The notes: a model not told the origin generated them from the sequence alone. A DNA stretch of 64,000 nt from Artemia franciscana (GCF_032884065.1 NC_088871.1:45497591-45561590); one strand, 5' to 3'; counted from the first letter of the stretch, positions 46,723-60,320 are shown. Translations and numbers: made by a program.

Positions 46723-49700
46723 AAGAATAGCAACTTTTTAAACAATAGCTTATATGTTAGAGCAAAAACAGAGACATTTTAAGACTTCTAATTTTATGAT
46801 CATTTTTATAGTGTTGCTTTTATTTTTGACAGTTCATCCTGAGCCCTCCCCCTTAGGATCTTATACAGCCTTGCTCAAGGCCTAAAAAAGGTAGCACAAA
46901 AAACAATTAAATTTCTATTGTGCAATTTGTAAATTATTTGCATTATTCAGATTGTCATGTTTCCTTTGATTATTATTTAAATTTTTAACTAGACAACATT
47001 GTGTTTTTTTTTTATCTAATATTCCACACAATCACCCAGGCTAAACTGGACATCTCCAAGTCCATACTGAGTAACTAGTTTTACAACAGGTCAATCAATG
47101 GAATGAACAACAAACAAATGTATTATTAGGGCTATATATGAGTCTGCCAGGGGGAGAGACATTGCCAGGATGACTATTTTAACTATTATGTTGAAAAGGA
47201 ATATACAATAAGTAATCTAATCTTACTACTTTTATTCTATGTTGGCTTGCTATATAGCCTAGGACTATATAGAGTAGGGGGAGGGGTAGAGAAAAAATGT
47301 AAAAATTGCAAACAAACCAAAAATAAGAGCATGCAATAACAATCTAAAAATGTGTCATGTTCTGTTCTAGCATGTCTTCTACTGGAGAGCTGCTATTCGT
47401 AACTTATGATCAATTTTGTAGGGTTTCACTGTTATAACATAAAGACTGCTGAAGGTCCTCAAAGGTCAGTACCCTCTATAAAGAGAAGGGCTGAAGATAA
47501 ATGTTTTGAAATATTTTCCTAGGAGATCATTAAGGCTCTGCATGCATTCATTAGAGTTTCATGACTAGACTTAAGGGGCATATCCAAGTTGTTTTTCTGA
47601 AAAAGCCTAAGTAAGTAATGCTTAAGTAAAAAATGGCCCAAGTTTGGCATCTAAAAATAAACAATAAGCTACAAATCCTTATGTATCAGATGAATTATGC
47701 CTAAATTCTTTACAAGTGTAAGTATACAATTATTTCCAAAAATTCTGCTTTCATGTCAATTTTCAGAAAAAAATGCCAATCTGTATATTTGAATTTTCCA
47801 TTTATGCTTAGGGAACAAACTAGATTTGTTGAAATAGTGAGAAAAAGAAATTATTGCTTCAGTAGCAGCCAAAATATTTGTCAAAACAATATTTTCCTCT
47901 TGAGGATTCCAGTTTTGCAAATTATTGCAGTCCTCTAAAGGGCAAAAAAAAGCTATTCAAATACTTTTTTTTATATGCACTTCTGGAAGATTTCTCAAGT
48001 GACAAAGAAGGCTATATACAATATATTGTATAGATAAGCCTATAATATTATTTTGTCTTTTTTAAATTTTCATTGTGGCACAGTGTTAGGTGTATTTCAA
48101 AGAGGTACAAATGTATGGATTCTTATCCAACTGGTAAAACAAGAATTTCTGAATTCAGAGCTACTCCCATAGAAGTTAGTCGTATAGGGAGTAGTGCAAT
48201 TGCAATATATTTTACTTATTTATATTTTTTTTCTTCTGTAAATTGACAGAAGTTAAATGAATAGCAGTAATAATTTGTGGTTGTTGGGAAGATACTTTTT
48301 TTTAAACTGGACTAAAAGGGTTGCAAATTCTCAATCATCATTTCTTTTGTCTCAACGTTTACAGCTGAACATGGTTTTCAACAGGGACTGTGGATAACAT
48401 AGTTTGTCATAAAAAAATATACCAAAGAAATGTTTTTTTTCTACTGTATATAAAGTGCTTGTAGTGGTGCTTTAAATGTAGGAGAATTTCTTTCAAGCTT
48501 AAATATTACCAAGAAAACACATTGCCCTATAGCATTAATATTTCAGAATGAGTCACCATACTAGCTGGCCTAATATTTTTTCATTAATTTTACTTTCTGG
48601 TTGCTGTCAAATTGAGTTTTAGACAGCCATTGAAAAAGGCAACCTAACTATTATTTGCATTTTAGTGCTTCTAGTTGAATATTTAGCCTGTTCAAGTTCA
48701 TTTTGTATTAAGCTGCTATTTTTTGGTCTGTGTAATAATCTGTTGAATAAAAGTGGGTCATGTTTCCTAAACCCATTTTTGGTTATTCCTTAACCTGTTT
48801 TAAGGATGGGGGAAGGGATTTTAGGCGAGGTTTTAGTATATGTTAAATTATGGTACCTACATTTTTGGGTGAAAAGTGGCTCCATACTTCTCAGTAAAGA
48901 CCATCCACAGGCGTTTGATTCAGGTTATCAAAAATTGTTATTCCAGGACACTGGGGGCTGAGAGGTGAGTGTGAATCAAAGCTACTACACTATATAGAGG
49001 TTTTAATCATTGCTCTATTTACTCGAAAAACTAGGATTGCAAGATCCGAGCTAGAACAAAAAAATTTCATCCAATCAATGGCAAATCTCTTTTTTAATAT
49101 TTCCCAATGGAATTTTTCCTCATTGTTATCATCTCTAAAGAGAAATATTTTTCGATGTGCTTAAATGATTTCTAAGGAGATAAGTGTCCTGAAAAATTTC
49201 GGTGTTCTTTTATTCAGTGCCTTGTTAGCAACAACAACAAAAAAGGAGAAGAAGAAAACAAAAAAGGAAAGAGGGAACTGATTGCCCTTTGGTCACTTAG
49301 ACAGGTGCCACAGCATGCTCTGAAGTTTCAACTTAATCCACCTCAGCCATTCCTTAGATGTATTACTAATATGTTGTTTTGACAACCAGCATGCACGTAG
49401 TATGCTTTGATTGTGCTCGACATCTCCCTCAACATTTTCACATTTCCTGAAACTTTCACGTTATACAAAAAAGGAATTTTTCTTGTTGCTCAAGAAGGGG
49501 GACTGTAATTCTCCATTTCGGAATTTTCAGCTATAGTGACTCCAATGGTGAACATTTATGTTGTTCAATGGTGAACAACATTTTCAAATGGTCTCAGTCT
49601 GTTTTTCAAAATCCCCATAAATTTGTTTTTACAATAAACTTTTACCAATAAGACAAGCTGAAATAAAGTTATCATTCCTGAATTGGCTTGAAATTGTAAT

Positions 49701-49759
49701 TCCTCACTTGACAGTTTTTTTATGAAACACAATTGTTTTTGAATTTTTGGTTACTATGA
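46723..49759. other. Intergenic sequence, no element recognised
   Basis: AT-rich unassigned DNA. The ORF at 47753-47938 shows no motif. A short GAAGAAG/CAACAACAA-rich stretch occurs near 49226-49275. Confidence 0.4.
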
Positions 49760-49978
49760 GCTAGAATTTATTCTATAATAGGTCGCCTAAGGCTGCAATC
49801 ATCATGGCCCAACAGATACAAACAGTGAAATGACTATTGTGATACTCGAGAATAATGTTGCAACAATCAAGGTAGGAAATGAGGCTAGTAGTTGGTTTAG
49901 TGTGGAATCAAGATTTAAGACAGCTGTGTTGTATTGCTGTTTATATGGATTACTGTCCTGTTATATAGGTGACAATAA
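49760..49978 (+). mobile_element. RTE-like LINE RT fragment, plus strand
   Basis: The frame at 49830 reads VILENNVATIKVGNEASSWF then SVESRF, aligning with NNTAAVKVRNEVGSWFCIKP in the minus-strand LINE at 44539-44282. It is cut off by an (AAT)n stretch at 49974-49992. Confidence 0.65.
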
Positions 49979-50345
49979 TAATAATAATAATAACTCTTTT
50001 ATTCTAAAGACCCAGGGTCATGGCAATACAAAATGAAAAATTCAATTCTAATTCACCTGAACAAAGCTGACCTAAACAATTCACAAAAAGATATGACACC
50101 AACTACAAAAAATGTTTCTATGCTCCATTGTTAGTCTGGGAAATCGTTTAAACGTTTCCATGCTAATAAAACGCACATCCCTAACTATAATTGCCAGTCG
50201 TCTTTCATCAAACCTACAATTTCCACACACTTTTTCACAACTTACTCAACTCTTAACACTCACCCATCATATGAGCCACCTTCTCATTTACATATCAACA
50301 CATTGTCTCGATATTGTCTTGTTTTTTTCTAAGTTTGTAATCAAC
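49974..50345 (-). mobile_element. Possible retroelement 3' tail with (AAT)n end
   Basis: (AAT)n at 49974-49992 is followed by TCTTTTATTCTAAAGACCCA, which read on the minus strand looks like a 3' UTR ending in an ATT repeat. No protein motif is recognised here. Confidence 0.35.
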
Positions 50346-50429
50346 TGAATAATGAACAGAGGAAAGAAAATATTCCTAAGACAAAAGCCCTAATATCCAG
50401 TATATTAACTTCAACATGTACAGTTGGTA
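50346..50429. other. Short unassigned stretch
   Basis: Nothing recognised. Confidence 0.3.
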
Positions 50430-51100
50430 GGTAAGTAGGTAAATTTATTCAAAAACTATACTATAAACTTTCATTCATCAGCTAAAAAATAGGCCACAGC
50501 CTGTAAGCATAGCTGACATCTAATGCAATCCATTTCTTTAAAATATTTCACTTATTATCAAAAATAAATAAATAAATTTATTTATTTTTCTTTTTTTGTA
50601 TAAACTACAAAAAAAGAAAACAGAACAAAAAAACTAATGATCATATTGATCATTTAACAAAATGGGGGGGGGGATACTCTTCTCTAAGTCTAAAATACTC
50701 AACATTACTAATTGTTTAGAACATGGGCCTTGAGGCGACGTTTCAGCTGCGGCAGACTTTCTGATTCCTTCACTTGCTGTGGCAATGGATTCCAGACAGT
50801 CGATTCCATGTATCTGTTGACATGAGCTAACCCAGAAGTATTCCAAAACTCATGAACAAGATTGTTTGAATTTCGCGTGTCCTAATCATGATAAGAAGAA
50901 CCTAAGCTCAAAAAATCATTAAAAATATTAGGACCTAAATTATGTAGACACTGATATACTAAAATATCAATATGCATGTCTCTGATTTCTCCAACATCCA
51001 AAATATCAAACTTCTTATATATAGACACAGTGCTAGCGCTTCCATGACCATAATTTCCTAAAATTCTAATTAGATTATTCTGTTGCACTTGAACAGAATT
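50430..51100 (-). mobile_element. L2/CR1-like LINE 3' end, minus strand
   Basis: From 51088 down: NNLIRILGNYGHGSASTVSI, then FDILDVGEIRDMHIDILVYQ, then SSYHD and DTRNSNNLVHEF. After a shift come YMESTVWNPLPQQVKESESL and PQLKRRLKAHVLNN. This is the same H-x-TRN ... VWN-LP ... F/L-K--LK C-terminal block as at 3426-4030. The tail on the minus strand is AATAAATTTACCTACTTACC (50430-50450). Confidence 0.75.
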
Positions 51101-53433
51101 GATTAAAGTTCACATGAACTTTACTTTACTTCGAACTTGTTTAAGGTGAAGCGATTCAAAGTGAGGCGTTGAGCGATTTTGTGGTTTTTAGTTTTTTGAA
51201 AAAAACATTACAAACAGAGGCATTGTGACCTAAAGTCTACCTGCTTCAATTTGAATTTTATTTTAAAGGGAATCAATTTTAAAGTGAGGGTTTGAGCACT
51301 TGTATGCTTTATGAGTGATTTTGATTAATTTTAAGAAATCAGATACATTTAATTTTATAGCTGTGTTCAATTATGATAATTTGATATAGATTGAACTTTG
51401 AAAATGAAAGTCTTGAAGGATAATTTGTATATTGTACATAGGCTAACAAAGATAGCTTGATGTTATTGATACACCTTTGCTGTTATTATATTTTTTTTTC
51501 TCATCTATAATATCTGTCAAGTTGACCTGCAAACAATAATAAAACAGGGAACATTAAACCGACAGTGTAGAAACAGAATTTACACTGAATATTTGACCTA
51601 TATCTCCAAGGCCCTTTGTCTGCTGTAACAAAGGGTAGATGAAAAGACCATGTAAAACAACATACCATGCTACAAAGGATCTTCCACCACCACCACTCCC
51701 AAATAAAATAAGAAAAATGTAGTTTGAATTTTTTTTTTGAGGATCTACTTTTTTCTTCCCCAAGAAAAAATCTTGGATGACCCTCATTCCTTAAAAGTTC
51801 ACAAAGAAAACCAATCATAGAAAAAACTCTAAGCAAGAAAAATTTTTCAATCAGTGAAACAGTAAATTTTCGTAGACAAAATTCAGAAGAATATGTTTTG
51901 TTTTACAATTTTGCAGAAAATGATGTTGACAAATCAGACTTGCTGCTTTTTCCATTGAATCCGAAAACCCTTGGCCACATGCCATCTGTAGCCTTTCAAA
52001 GGCCCGCTGGAAAGATCCAACGATTAAACATGATTCACGAAATTCGTTTGCACATCTATTAGGTTTAGCCAGTGTGTTCTCAAAACTAATTGATTCTCCT
52101 CCTCAGAATTTGAGTCATGTGTGTCTTTGTGTGATATTGTGTGGCCTTTACATGCATGACTATCACTTTGAAATTATCATCAAGGAATATCTCACATTCC
52201 TTATTAAATATATGTAAAGCCCTACTAATACACAGTGGAGATAGGAAAGGGGGATGTTAACGATAAATGTTTAGGATTTTGACTCAAAAGACCCTCATCA
52301 GTCAGTTTTCTGGTATACAACTCTAAACAGGAGTTTTGATTTCTCTACCCTGACTATTTACAGTTGAATGGAATTGCCTGTCATTTTGTATGAAAAATTT
52401 TTGGCACGAAGATGTACTTTTTCCGTATTCTGATTCCTCCCCATATCTTTTAAAAAAATCTGTGATGCACCCATAAGTGTCAGGCCTTCGTGTTGTTGTG
52501 TGTGTTTTATTGCTCTTCTGTTTTTTATGCATTGTTTGTTTTAGTGTGGATCCTGGTTTCTATTGAATAAATTGTTGTTTTCTGGCTGTCTTGCAAATCT
52601 ATTTATTTTTTTTTACTATGGACTGGTAATTTACAGGCTGCTAACACCCTTTTTAATAAGTTGTTGGGAAACTGAAACCTGTCTATTAATCCAAAATTTC
52701 TCAAAATTAAAGAAACTGATGAGTTTTGATATCAAATTAGTTAATGTCACAACCAAATATTTTCTTTCAAAGGAAAAAAGAGTTTCAAAGAAACATCTTC
52801 AAAGAAAACTTAATATTTTTTTGGTACCTTTATAAGGGTCTTAAAAGGATTTCTGATCCCTGGTTAATCAATTTAAGTTTATTTTCAATCAATTTACCAT
52901 TATTTCATTATCATTATTTCTTTAACTTCCAGTGTGGTGGTTGACGTCTCAAGTCCTAGTTGGAATTTTGGGCTTGTTTGATAATTATGTAAAACAATTT
53001 GCACTACTGGGTTTTCAGGAGGTAGTGGGTTTGATGGGTGGGTGTTTGGGATTTTTGCTTGTTGTTTTGTTATCATTTTCTTTCTCCCCGCAATTGTAGC
53101 CATAGGGCCTTGAAGGGAGTTATCCGATGTTGAATGTTTTACTGATGTTGCTATGTTTATGTGTTTTCTTCTGTTTTTTTTCCTCTTTTCTTGTTTGGTT
53201 TTTCGTTTCTTTCTCTGTATTTCTGGCTATAGAGCCTTGTGGGGGTATTTGATATTGATTGTTTCTACTGACAATTAATATTGTATGCTTATTTGTTTCT
53301 TTTTGTTGGAATAAACCTTATTTAAGATATTATTTAATTTTTCTATTAGCTTATTCACATTATGTGTTGTTTTTCTATGTTTATTTGTCCTTATGTTTGG
53401 TCAAAAATTTAAGTTGCTTATTTTGTTTTCTAG
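51101..53433. other. Unassigned sequence upstream of MRPL34
   Basis: AT-rich. An exon-like open stretch lies at 51917-52062. The ORF at 52563-52835 and the other frames here have no recognisable motif. A repeated GCCATAGGGCCTTG/GGCTATAGAGCCTTG block at 53098 and 53226 suggests a small duplication. The first exon and promoter of MRPL34 may lie here but could not be fixed. Confidence 0.35.
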
Positions 53434-53629
53434 AAGAACACCTATACTGGTGCAGGCTACCAATTTCTCAACCTCTTCTGTATGTTCAAAGATAAGAGAT
53501 CATTTTCCAAGACCCAGTGAGGTTAAAAGAATTCGTACCCATGGTTGGAAGACCCGTATTAGTACACCATCTGGTCGGGAAGTCTTAAGAAGAAGATATC
53601 TTAAGGGTCGTTATGTATTATCTCATTAA
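53434..53629 (+). CDS. MRPL34: Mitochondrial ribosomal protein bL34m (MRPL34), main exon
   Basis: The frame encodes RTPILVQATNFSTSSVCSKI, then RDHFPRPSEVKRIRTHGWKT and RISTPSGREVLRRRYLKGRY, then VLSH and a stop. The core K-R-x-R-x-HGW-x-x-R-x-STPxGRxVLxRRxLKGRxxLSH is the bL34 signature, a short basic protein of the large ribosomal subunit that works in mitochondrial translation here. The segment before it, rich in Ser and Thr with no acidic residue, suits a mitochondrial targeting peptide. TTTTGTTTTCTAG at 53421-53433 looks like a splice acceptor, so an upstream exon may supply the start. Alternatively an unspliced ORF from the ATG at 53393 gives a 78-residue protein, close to the family's size. 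No AATAAA is evident just downstream. Confidence 0.87.
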
Positions 53630-53794
53630 TTTTGTTGTAATTACCAAAAAGAAAGAAACTTCGATAGAATCTAATTCTTGTGCTTATTTGTTTTTTTTAT
53701 CAAAGTTATAGATTATCGAAATGGCTACGATATGTTCCGTAGATGAAAGATTACAAATTACCGAAGACTGTCCTTTTCGTCCAACCGTCTAGGG
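53630..53794. other. Sequence between MRPL34 and a LINE tail
   Basis: Probable MRPL34 3' UTR; nothing else recognised. Confidence 0.35.
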
Positions 53795-53985
53795 TTAGAT
53801 GGAATGCAGGTCGTACTTGTCTGGGGTGGAAGGATGTCATAAAGAAAGATTTATAGGAAAAGGGAAACTTCGTGGGAGGGTGTAAAGAGGGAGGTTTTGA
53901 ATAGATTGAGGGGGAGGAGAAGCATGCGTTGCTGTGTTGGCCTCAGGTGGTTTGGTGCTGCGGTGAGTTGTTAGCAGTAGTAGTA
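53795..53985 (+). mobile_element. RTE-like LINE C-terminal fragment, plus strand
   Basis: Frame-shifted plus-strand peptides include CRSYLSGVEGCHKERFIGKG then REGGFE and RLRGRRSMRCCVGLRWFGAA. The order of blocks is that of the LINE end at 41985. It ends in GAGTTGTTAGCAGTAGTAGTAGTAG, that is, the same GTTAGCAGTA as at 42165 plus a (TAG)n run. Confidence 0.55.
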
Positions 53986-54539
53986 GTAGTATTACCTCAG
54001 ATATTTTTCCTTGCCCTTTGCTTTAGCCATTTAGATTCATGTATCATCATGTATAATTTCTGAAGACGTGATGGATATCATAAAACGTCTTTTCCATTTG
54101 TAACTACACAACACTGTTCAAAAGTCTCGTTTACAATTCAGTGTGATTCTCGCTTTCGTTTGTTCCATGCCTTTTGCTTTAGCTGTTATGATCCTCAGTT
54201 TTGCTGGTTCTCTAATCATATTTATTTCTGCTTTATTTTCATTTAGACCCCGTGAAACGTATTTACAGCGTGTTTCGCTTTAGATTTTTAGATACGTCTT
54301 GTTACATTTGATGGTCCTGCTGTTTGACAAAAATGTCTTCTTGGTGTTCAAATGACCTATTTTTTTTTTCAACCTTTGAAAGTTAATTCTTGCCGAATTG
54401 TTTGTACTCGGTTCAAGCTAATGGACCTGAAATTAGAAGTAGTGCCTGTTTCGAATTACAACTTATTAATTTGGTTACTGTTGGCCCGGTCACTATGTCT
54501 TTTGGTTATGGATGTGGTTTTACCACCTTCCACTTCAAA
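53986..54539. other. Intergenic sequence, no element recognised
   Basis: Two overlapping ORFs (54352-54549 and 54390-54602) have no recognisable motif. Confidence 0.35.
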
Positions 54540-55500
54540 CTTCTTCTAACCGCAGCACCGACGAGCCCCAGCATGACTACGTGGCCAGGTCGCATATATT
54601 GATTCTCATTGTCGCTTATCTTCTAACCTCGGCTTCTTTTCGGTGTCATGACGTTACCATAGGTTCGATACAACCACCCTGGTAAAAATATTAGTTCTTT
54701 CTTAAATTTGTAATATTTTTATATCGTTTTTGTGGCCAGAAATTCCAAAATGCCAGTTTTGAGAAAAAACAACTATGTAGTTGATTTCGAGGCCGGGCCC
54801 CAGCATGCAGCAGGCTCGTATATATTGATTCTCGTTTTAAGTAGCAACCTTCAAATGAGTCAACCTCATTGTTTTCTGCATTTTCCTCGGGAAAGTGGAG
54901 GGCTCCTTAGGGAATTCATATAACGTCGAAGGGTCCCAATGATTCGTGATTAAAGGTTCTGTAGTTTATTGCATCTTTGTAGATATGTGCTGGGTTTTGC
55001 GCCATATTTTGTCGGCTTCAAAGATTGCGCTAAAGTTGTTCTTTTAACATAATATTTTTCTTCCTCACTTTCATTGTTGAATCGTTCTGGATTTCTCTGT
55101 CGCTTGTCATCTAACAGCACAATTCTTTGTTCTTCACTTACTTTTTGAGACGTTCTGATACTGCTTTCTTGTTATGGCTCGTAATTCTCGCTGACGCTTA
55201 TCTTCTAACCGCATGTTTCATTAGTTTCGCTATGGCATGCTTTTTAACCGCATATTTCTTTGTTCATTAGTTTCATTTTTAATTCGTTGTCGCCTGTTTT
55301 GTAACCGCATATTTCTTTGTTCTTTAGTTTTGTTTTTGACTCGTAATTGCCCCTGGTGCAATTATTTTAACTTTATCTTGCTGCCGCTTATCTTCTAATC
55401 GCATATTTGTTCTAACCAGACGTTCCTTTGTTCATCAATTCCAATTTTGATTCTTCGTAATTGTCGTTGCCACAAGTAATCTAACCGTATATTTTTTTTC
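54540..55500. repeat. Diverged minisatellite, CTTATCTTCTAACCGCA unit
   Basis: TCGCTTATCTTCTAACC recurs with variation: 54541 (CTTCTTCTAACCGCA), 54613, 55102, 55196, 55243, 55306, 55388 and 55477. It is often followed by ATATTTCTTTGTTCATTAGT. The unit is about 60-90 bp and badly diverged. Confidence 0.6.
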
Positions 55501-56394
55501 TCGATGGTCTAGGTTATTCATTTGTCTTCTAGATAATATGAAACTGCTGAAGTCGCCTTTTGCAAAAAGACCCACTACATTTGGCATTTTATGCCTAGCT
55601 ATATTTATTACATTTTATACTTAGCTTAATGTTGCCTGCATCATAGACACTAAAAACGATACAAGCACTACTGAGATAAATATGATGTATGTAGGCTCTT
55701 GAAATGTACTCAGAAATATGACGTCATTGACGGATTTTGTTTCCCAAAATTAAGGCTCTTTAACGAATTTTCTCAAAATCACGTCCTCTACAGATCGTTT
55801 TATTAACACAAAAAAACCCTGAATGTCAATAACCCCCCCCCCCCCAAAAAAAATATGGAACTTCTTTCGCAAATAATAAGTATATACTTATAAATAGATT
55901 TTCTTTCGTATGTTCATGCTGTCCTTGGGCTAAAAATATAAAGTTGTTTCGTAGAATAGAACATATTCTAGAGAATACTGGAAAATTCTGACAAAAATAG
56001 AGCAGAGTTCAAAAGCTATGGAAATTGGAAATAACGTATTTTTACCGTTAACGGTTTCATTTTGCAACATGTAATATAAACAGACCTCCAAACTTCCTTT
56101 TTTTTCTAGCAGATTATTTAATTAGTAGGTTCAAGCTAAATATTTGTATTCTATTTTTCTGTCGTATTAAATGGATCCAGGTTCTCATCAAAGGCTCAGC
56201 ATTTGCTTCAGTTTAGTTTTCTTTGGATTTAAACAAAATCTGGATAAATTAGTGCAACAGACAGGCAAGTTCCGAGCCATCATAAACTTTACAGAATAAC
56301 TTGAATTTTTTATCTTACCTTAGACCTTATTTCCTCCACAGACACACAGGTCTCAGTGAGTAGCCTACAAATGCTCACTCTAGTAGGCTGATGC
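55501..56394. other. Intergenic sequence, no element recognised
   Basis: A run of Cs then As at 55830-55852. Otherwise unassigned. Confidence 0.35.
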
Positions 56395-56890
56395 ATAGAT
56401 ATGCTCCCACTCTGGGATGTGACTCATCTAGAGGGCTCTTCTGTCACGTTCTACGAAGTCTGTTCTTTGGTCTTCCTCGCTGACTTTGTGTTGCCGATGG
56501 AGGAACATTCACGGATTATGTGCCCAAGATATTGCATCTTCGTTGCCTCGCAACGGAGGCGATGTCTGGTTGGTATGTGCGAGTGCAGATCTTATCGTTG
56601 CTCACTTGGTCTCTCCAGCTGATCCTTAGGATACGCAAAGGCAGTTATTTTCAATGGTGATATATGCCCCATTTCCGCCGTTTCGAAGATGAACACATTT
56701 CTCCTTTTCTGCGGTTAGCTTCAGGCATTCCATAGAGTAACTCAGAAAAGACCAAACATTGTCCTGGAACAGCCTGAGTTTCAGCTTCTGTGAGTATACT
56801 TTGGGTCTCCATACTGGTAGAAGTCTCTGAAAGGTCGTCTTGGCTAGGGCTATTCTGAAGGGTAATTCTTTTTCAGAGTCGCCACGGGAA
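56395..56890 (-). mobile_element. LINE C-terminal fragment (RTE/F52C9.6 type), minus strand
   Basis: From about 56870 down the minus strand reads ALAKTTFQRLLPVWRPKVYS, then LKLRLFQDNVWS, and after shifts SAGETK, then HIPTRHRLRCEATKMQYLGH with IIRECSSIGNTKSARKTKEQ. The last part is the W/RRxLRWxGHxxR post-RT domain of this LINE group, related to the 25935-27231 element. Confidence 0.6.
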
Positions 56891-58084
56891 GTTACACTAA
56901 ACCACTGGAGGTTTTAAAAAAGTTTGAGACATCAAGAAAACTTTGAGGTGTAAATAAATTTAGAGAAACTTGATGTTTTTCAAAACTGGTAAAATACAGA
57001 CTTTGTTGTTGACCGAATAAAAGAAGTCGTTTTTGATAAACGCGAAAAGGGCATAACATTTAATTTTTTATTTAAACTTTGTGAATTTGACCTTTAGCTT
57101 TAACTTTAGACTGGGCTGAATAAATAGAAGTTATGCTAAGAGCACAATTAAAATTGAAAATATAGTATGTATTATTTATACTAAAAAATTTAGTATCTAA
57201 GTATTTGAAGTCTGTTAATAAACTCTTGTTGATATTACGTGAGATCAGTGAGCCTAGCAAAATTTAAAAAACTCTGGAATGATACCAAGGTATCAGGATT
57301 GGGGAGGTGCAGCTCCCTACTTTAGTTAATGTATTATAAATTGTGTAGTTTTCCATTCGATTGTTCGGTCCTCGGCGTAACCCTCGTTTCTCACGTGCTG
57401 CGTCCCACATGCGTTATGATTTATCCTTTTTGTGGAAAACGCAAATTCGCAGTCGCTGAAAACATAAGAATTTGAAAGTGTCGAAAAATTTTCAAACGCA
57501 TGCTAGAAAACTTGCCCAGAAATCAAATGAATTCCTGATTGTTTGACTGCTTGGTTCTTTTACTTTTTTGTAGAAGAAGAAGCAGAAGTTGTAGATTCTA
57601 CAAGACGATTTGAAGGTTGTTGGGATTTTTCAGCATCAGTCCTGCGATTTCCCTACTATTGTAATGAGTTTTATTTTTGTGCAAAATGAATGCGTTCCTC
57701 GAAATGCACTTTCCCACAAATCTCAGCATGTGCGAACCAAGTGTAAGACGGAAATCTTTTTGATGTTTTTTTATGCCGAGTACCAGCTTTGAGTCCGTTG
57801 CTGGAGTTCCTCATTAGATATATAAGAAGTTGCTATATAAACTGCACAAATCTTGAGATTTGAAGGAATGGATTTGGATTTGAATTTGATCGAATCTCAA
57901 ACTTGTTCTTTATGAAAGAAAATAATTAATGCTTCTGTTTATACACTTTATAAAAAAAAAATTACGTCCTGGTACACATATTCGAATAGAAATAAAAGCG
58001 CATTTTCAAGTATTTATTTTAAATAACTTACAAGGATAACCAGTTTTAACATTTACTAATAAAACACCCTTATTTCTCGAAGTG
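56891..58084. other. Downstream region of the G-alpha-q exon, mostly unassigned
   Basis: Contains an exon-like minus-strand stretch at 57326-57455. ORFs at 57072-57260 (minus) and 57610-57792 (plus) have no recognisable motif. On the minus strand this is 3' UTR or flank of the G-alpha-q exon. Confidence 0.35.
58013..58018 (-). promoter_or_regulatory. Candidate polyadenylation signal for the G-alpha-q exon
   Basis: TTTATT on the plus strand is AATAAA on the minus strand, about 67 bp after the stop codon at 58085. Confidence 0.35.
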
Positions 58085-58167
58085 TTATGCGAGGTTATAC
58101 TCTTTCAACGCACTTTGCATGATCGTATCTTTCACGGCACAGAACACAAGTTTGATATTTTCTGTGT
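58085..58167 (-). CDS. Galphaq: G protein alpha-q subunit, last coding exon
   Basis: On the minus strand, after TTGGGTGAACAG, the frame completes an Asp codon and reads TENIKLVFCAVKDTIMQSAL, then KEYNLA and a stop. This is the C-terminal helix alpha-5 region of a heterotrimeric Gq-class alpha subunit (family pattern TENIR/KxVFxAVKDTIxQxxLKExNL), the part that contacts the receptor. The K-L-V-F-C-A-V-K-D-T-I-M-Q-x-A-L-K-E form is closer to the Drosophila visual-type Gq ending than to the FAAVKDTILQ form of vertebrate GNAQ, from memory of those proteins. Two features are unusual: the final residue is Ala rather than Val or Gly, and QSAL replaces QNAL. The upstream exons were not found between 58168 and 64000, so the intron is probably longer than 5.8 kb. 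It may be one of several alternative last exons. Confidence 0.85.
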
Positions 58168-58560
58168 CTGTTCACCCAAATCCAAGTAAGGCAGCATAAA
58201 AGAAACACAAATCTTATTATTTAGATTACCTAAATATAAAGCTTGCCAACCGTATGTATGAAATTTGCCTCCAAACCTCCTCTTGAAATTTCAACCTTAA
58301 ATCATGTAACTCTGAGTCTGTCCTTAGTTTTTTTCATACCTCTTGGCAAGACTGTCATCTGTAATTAGGTATATGCTTAAAATGCTTCTTCTTTGGAAAG
58401 ACGTGTTTGAATACTTAGAATTGTACGGAAGTACCACCCAACACTCAAACACAAAGTAGAAACAATAGGGAAATTCTTTTCAAGACAGTGGAAATCAATT
58501 TAGTGGATATTTTGGCCCTATGTCCAAGGGCCGTCTTCAGCACAACACGATAAAGAAAAA
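58168..58560 (-). other. Intron of the G-alpha-q gene, no element recognised
   Basis: Unassigned DNA between the exon acceptor and the Helitron. The acceptor has only a moderate pyrimidine tract. Confidence 0.4.
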
Positions 58561-58561
58561 A

Positions 58562-58595
<34 letters not shown>

Positions 58596-58596
58596 A
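58561..58596. repeat. (TA)n tract flanking the Helitron
   Basis: About 30 bp of TA followed by TATCTA. The Helitron starts directly after it. Confidence 0.7.

Positions 58597-60320
<1,724 letters not shown>

Noticed and set aside
51501-51836. 111-codon minus-strand ORF
   Set aside because: Overlapping open frames with Trp- and Gly-rich noise (GSGGGG from a CCACCACCACC run); no recognisable family and no splice context.
53393-58167. MRPL34 and G-alpha-q as a functional unit
   Set aside because: Opposite strands, unrelated roles and separated by transposon debris; proximity alone is not evidence.
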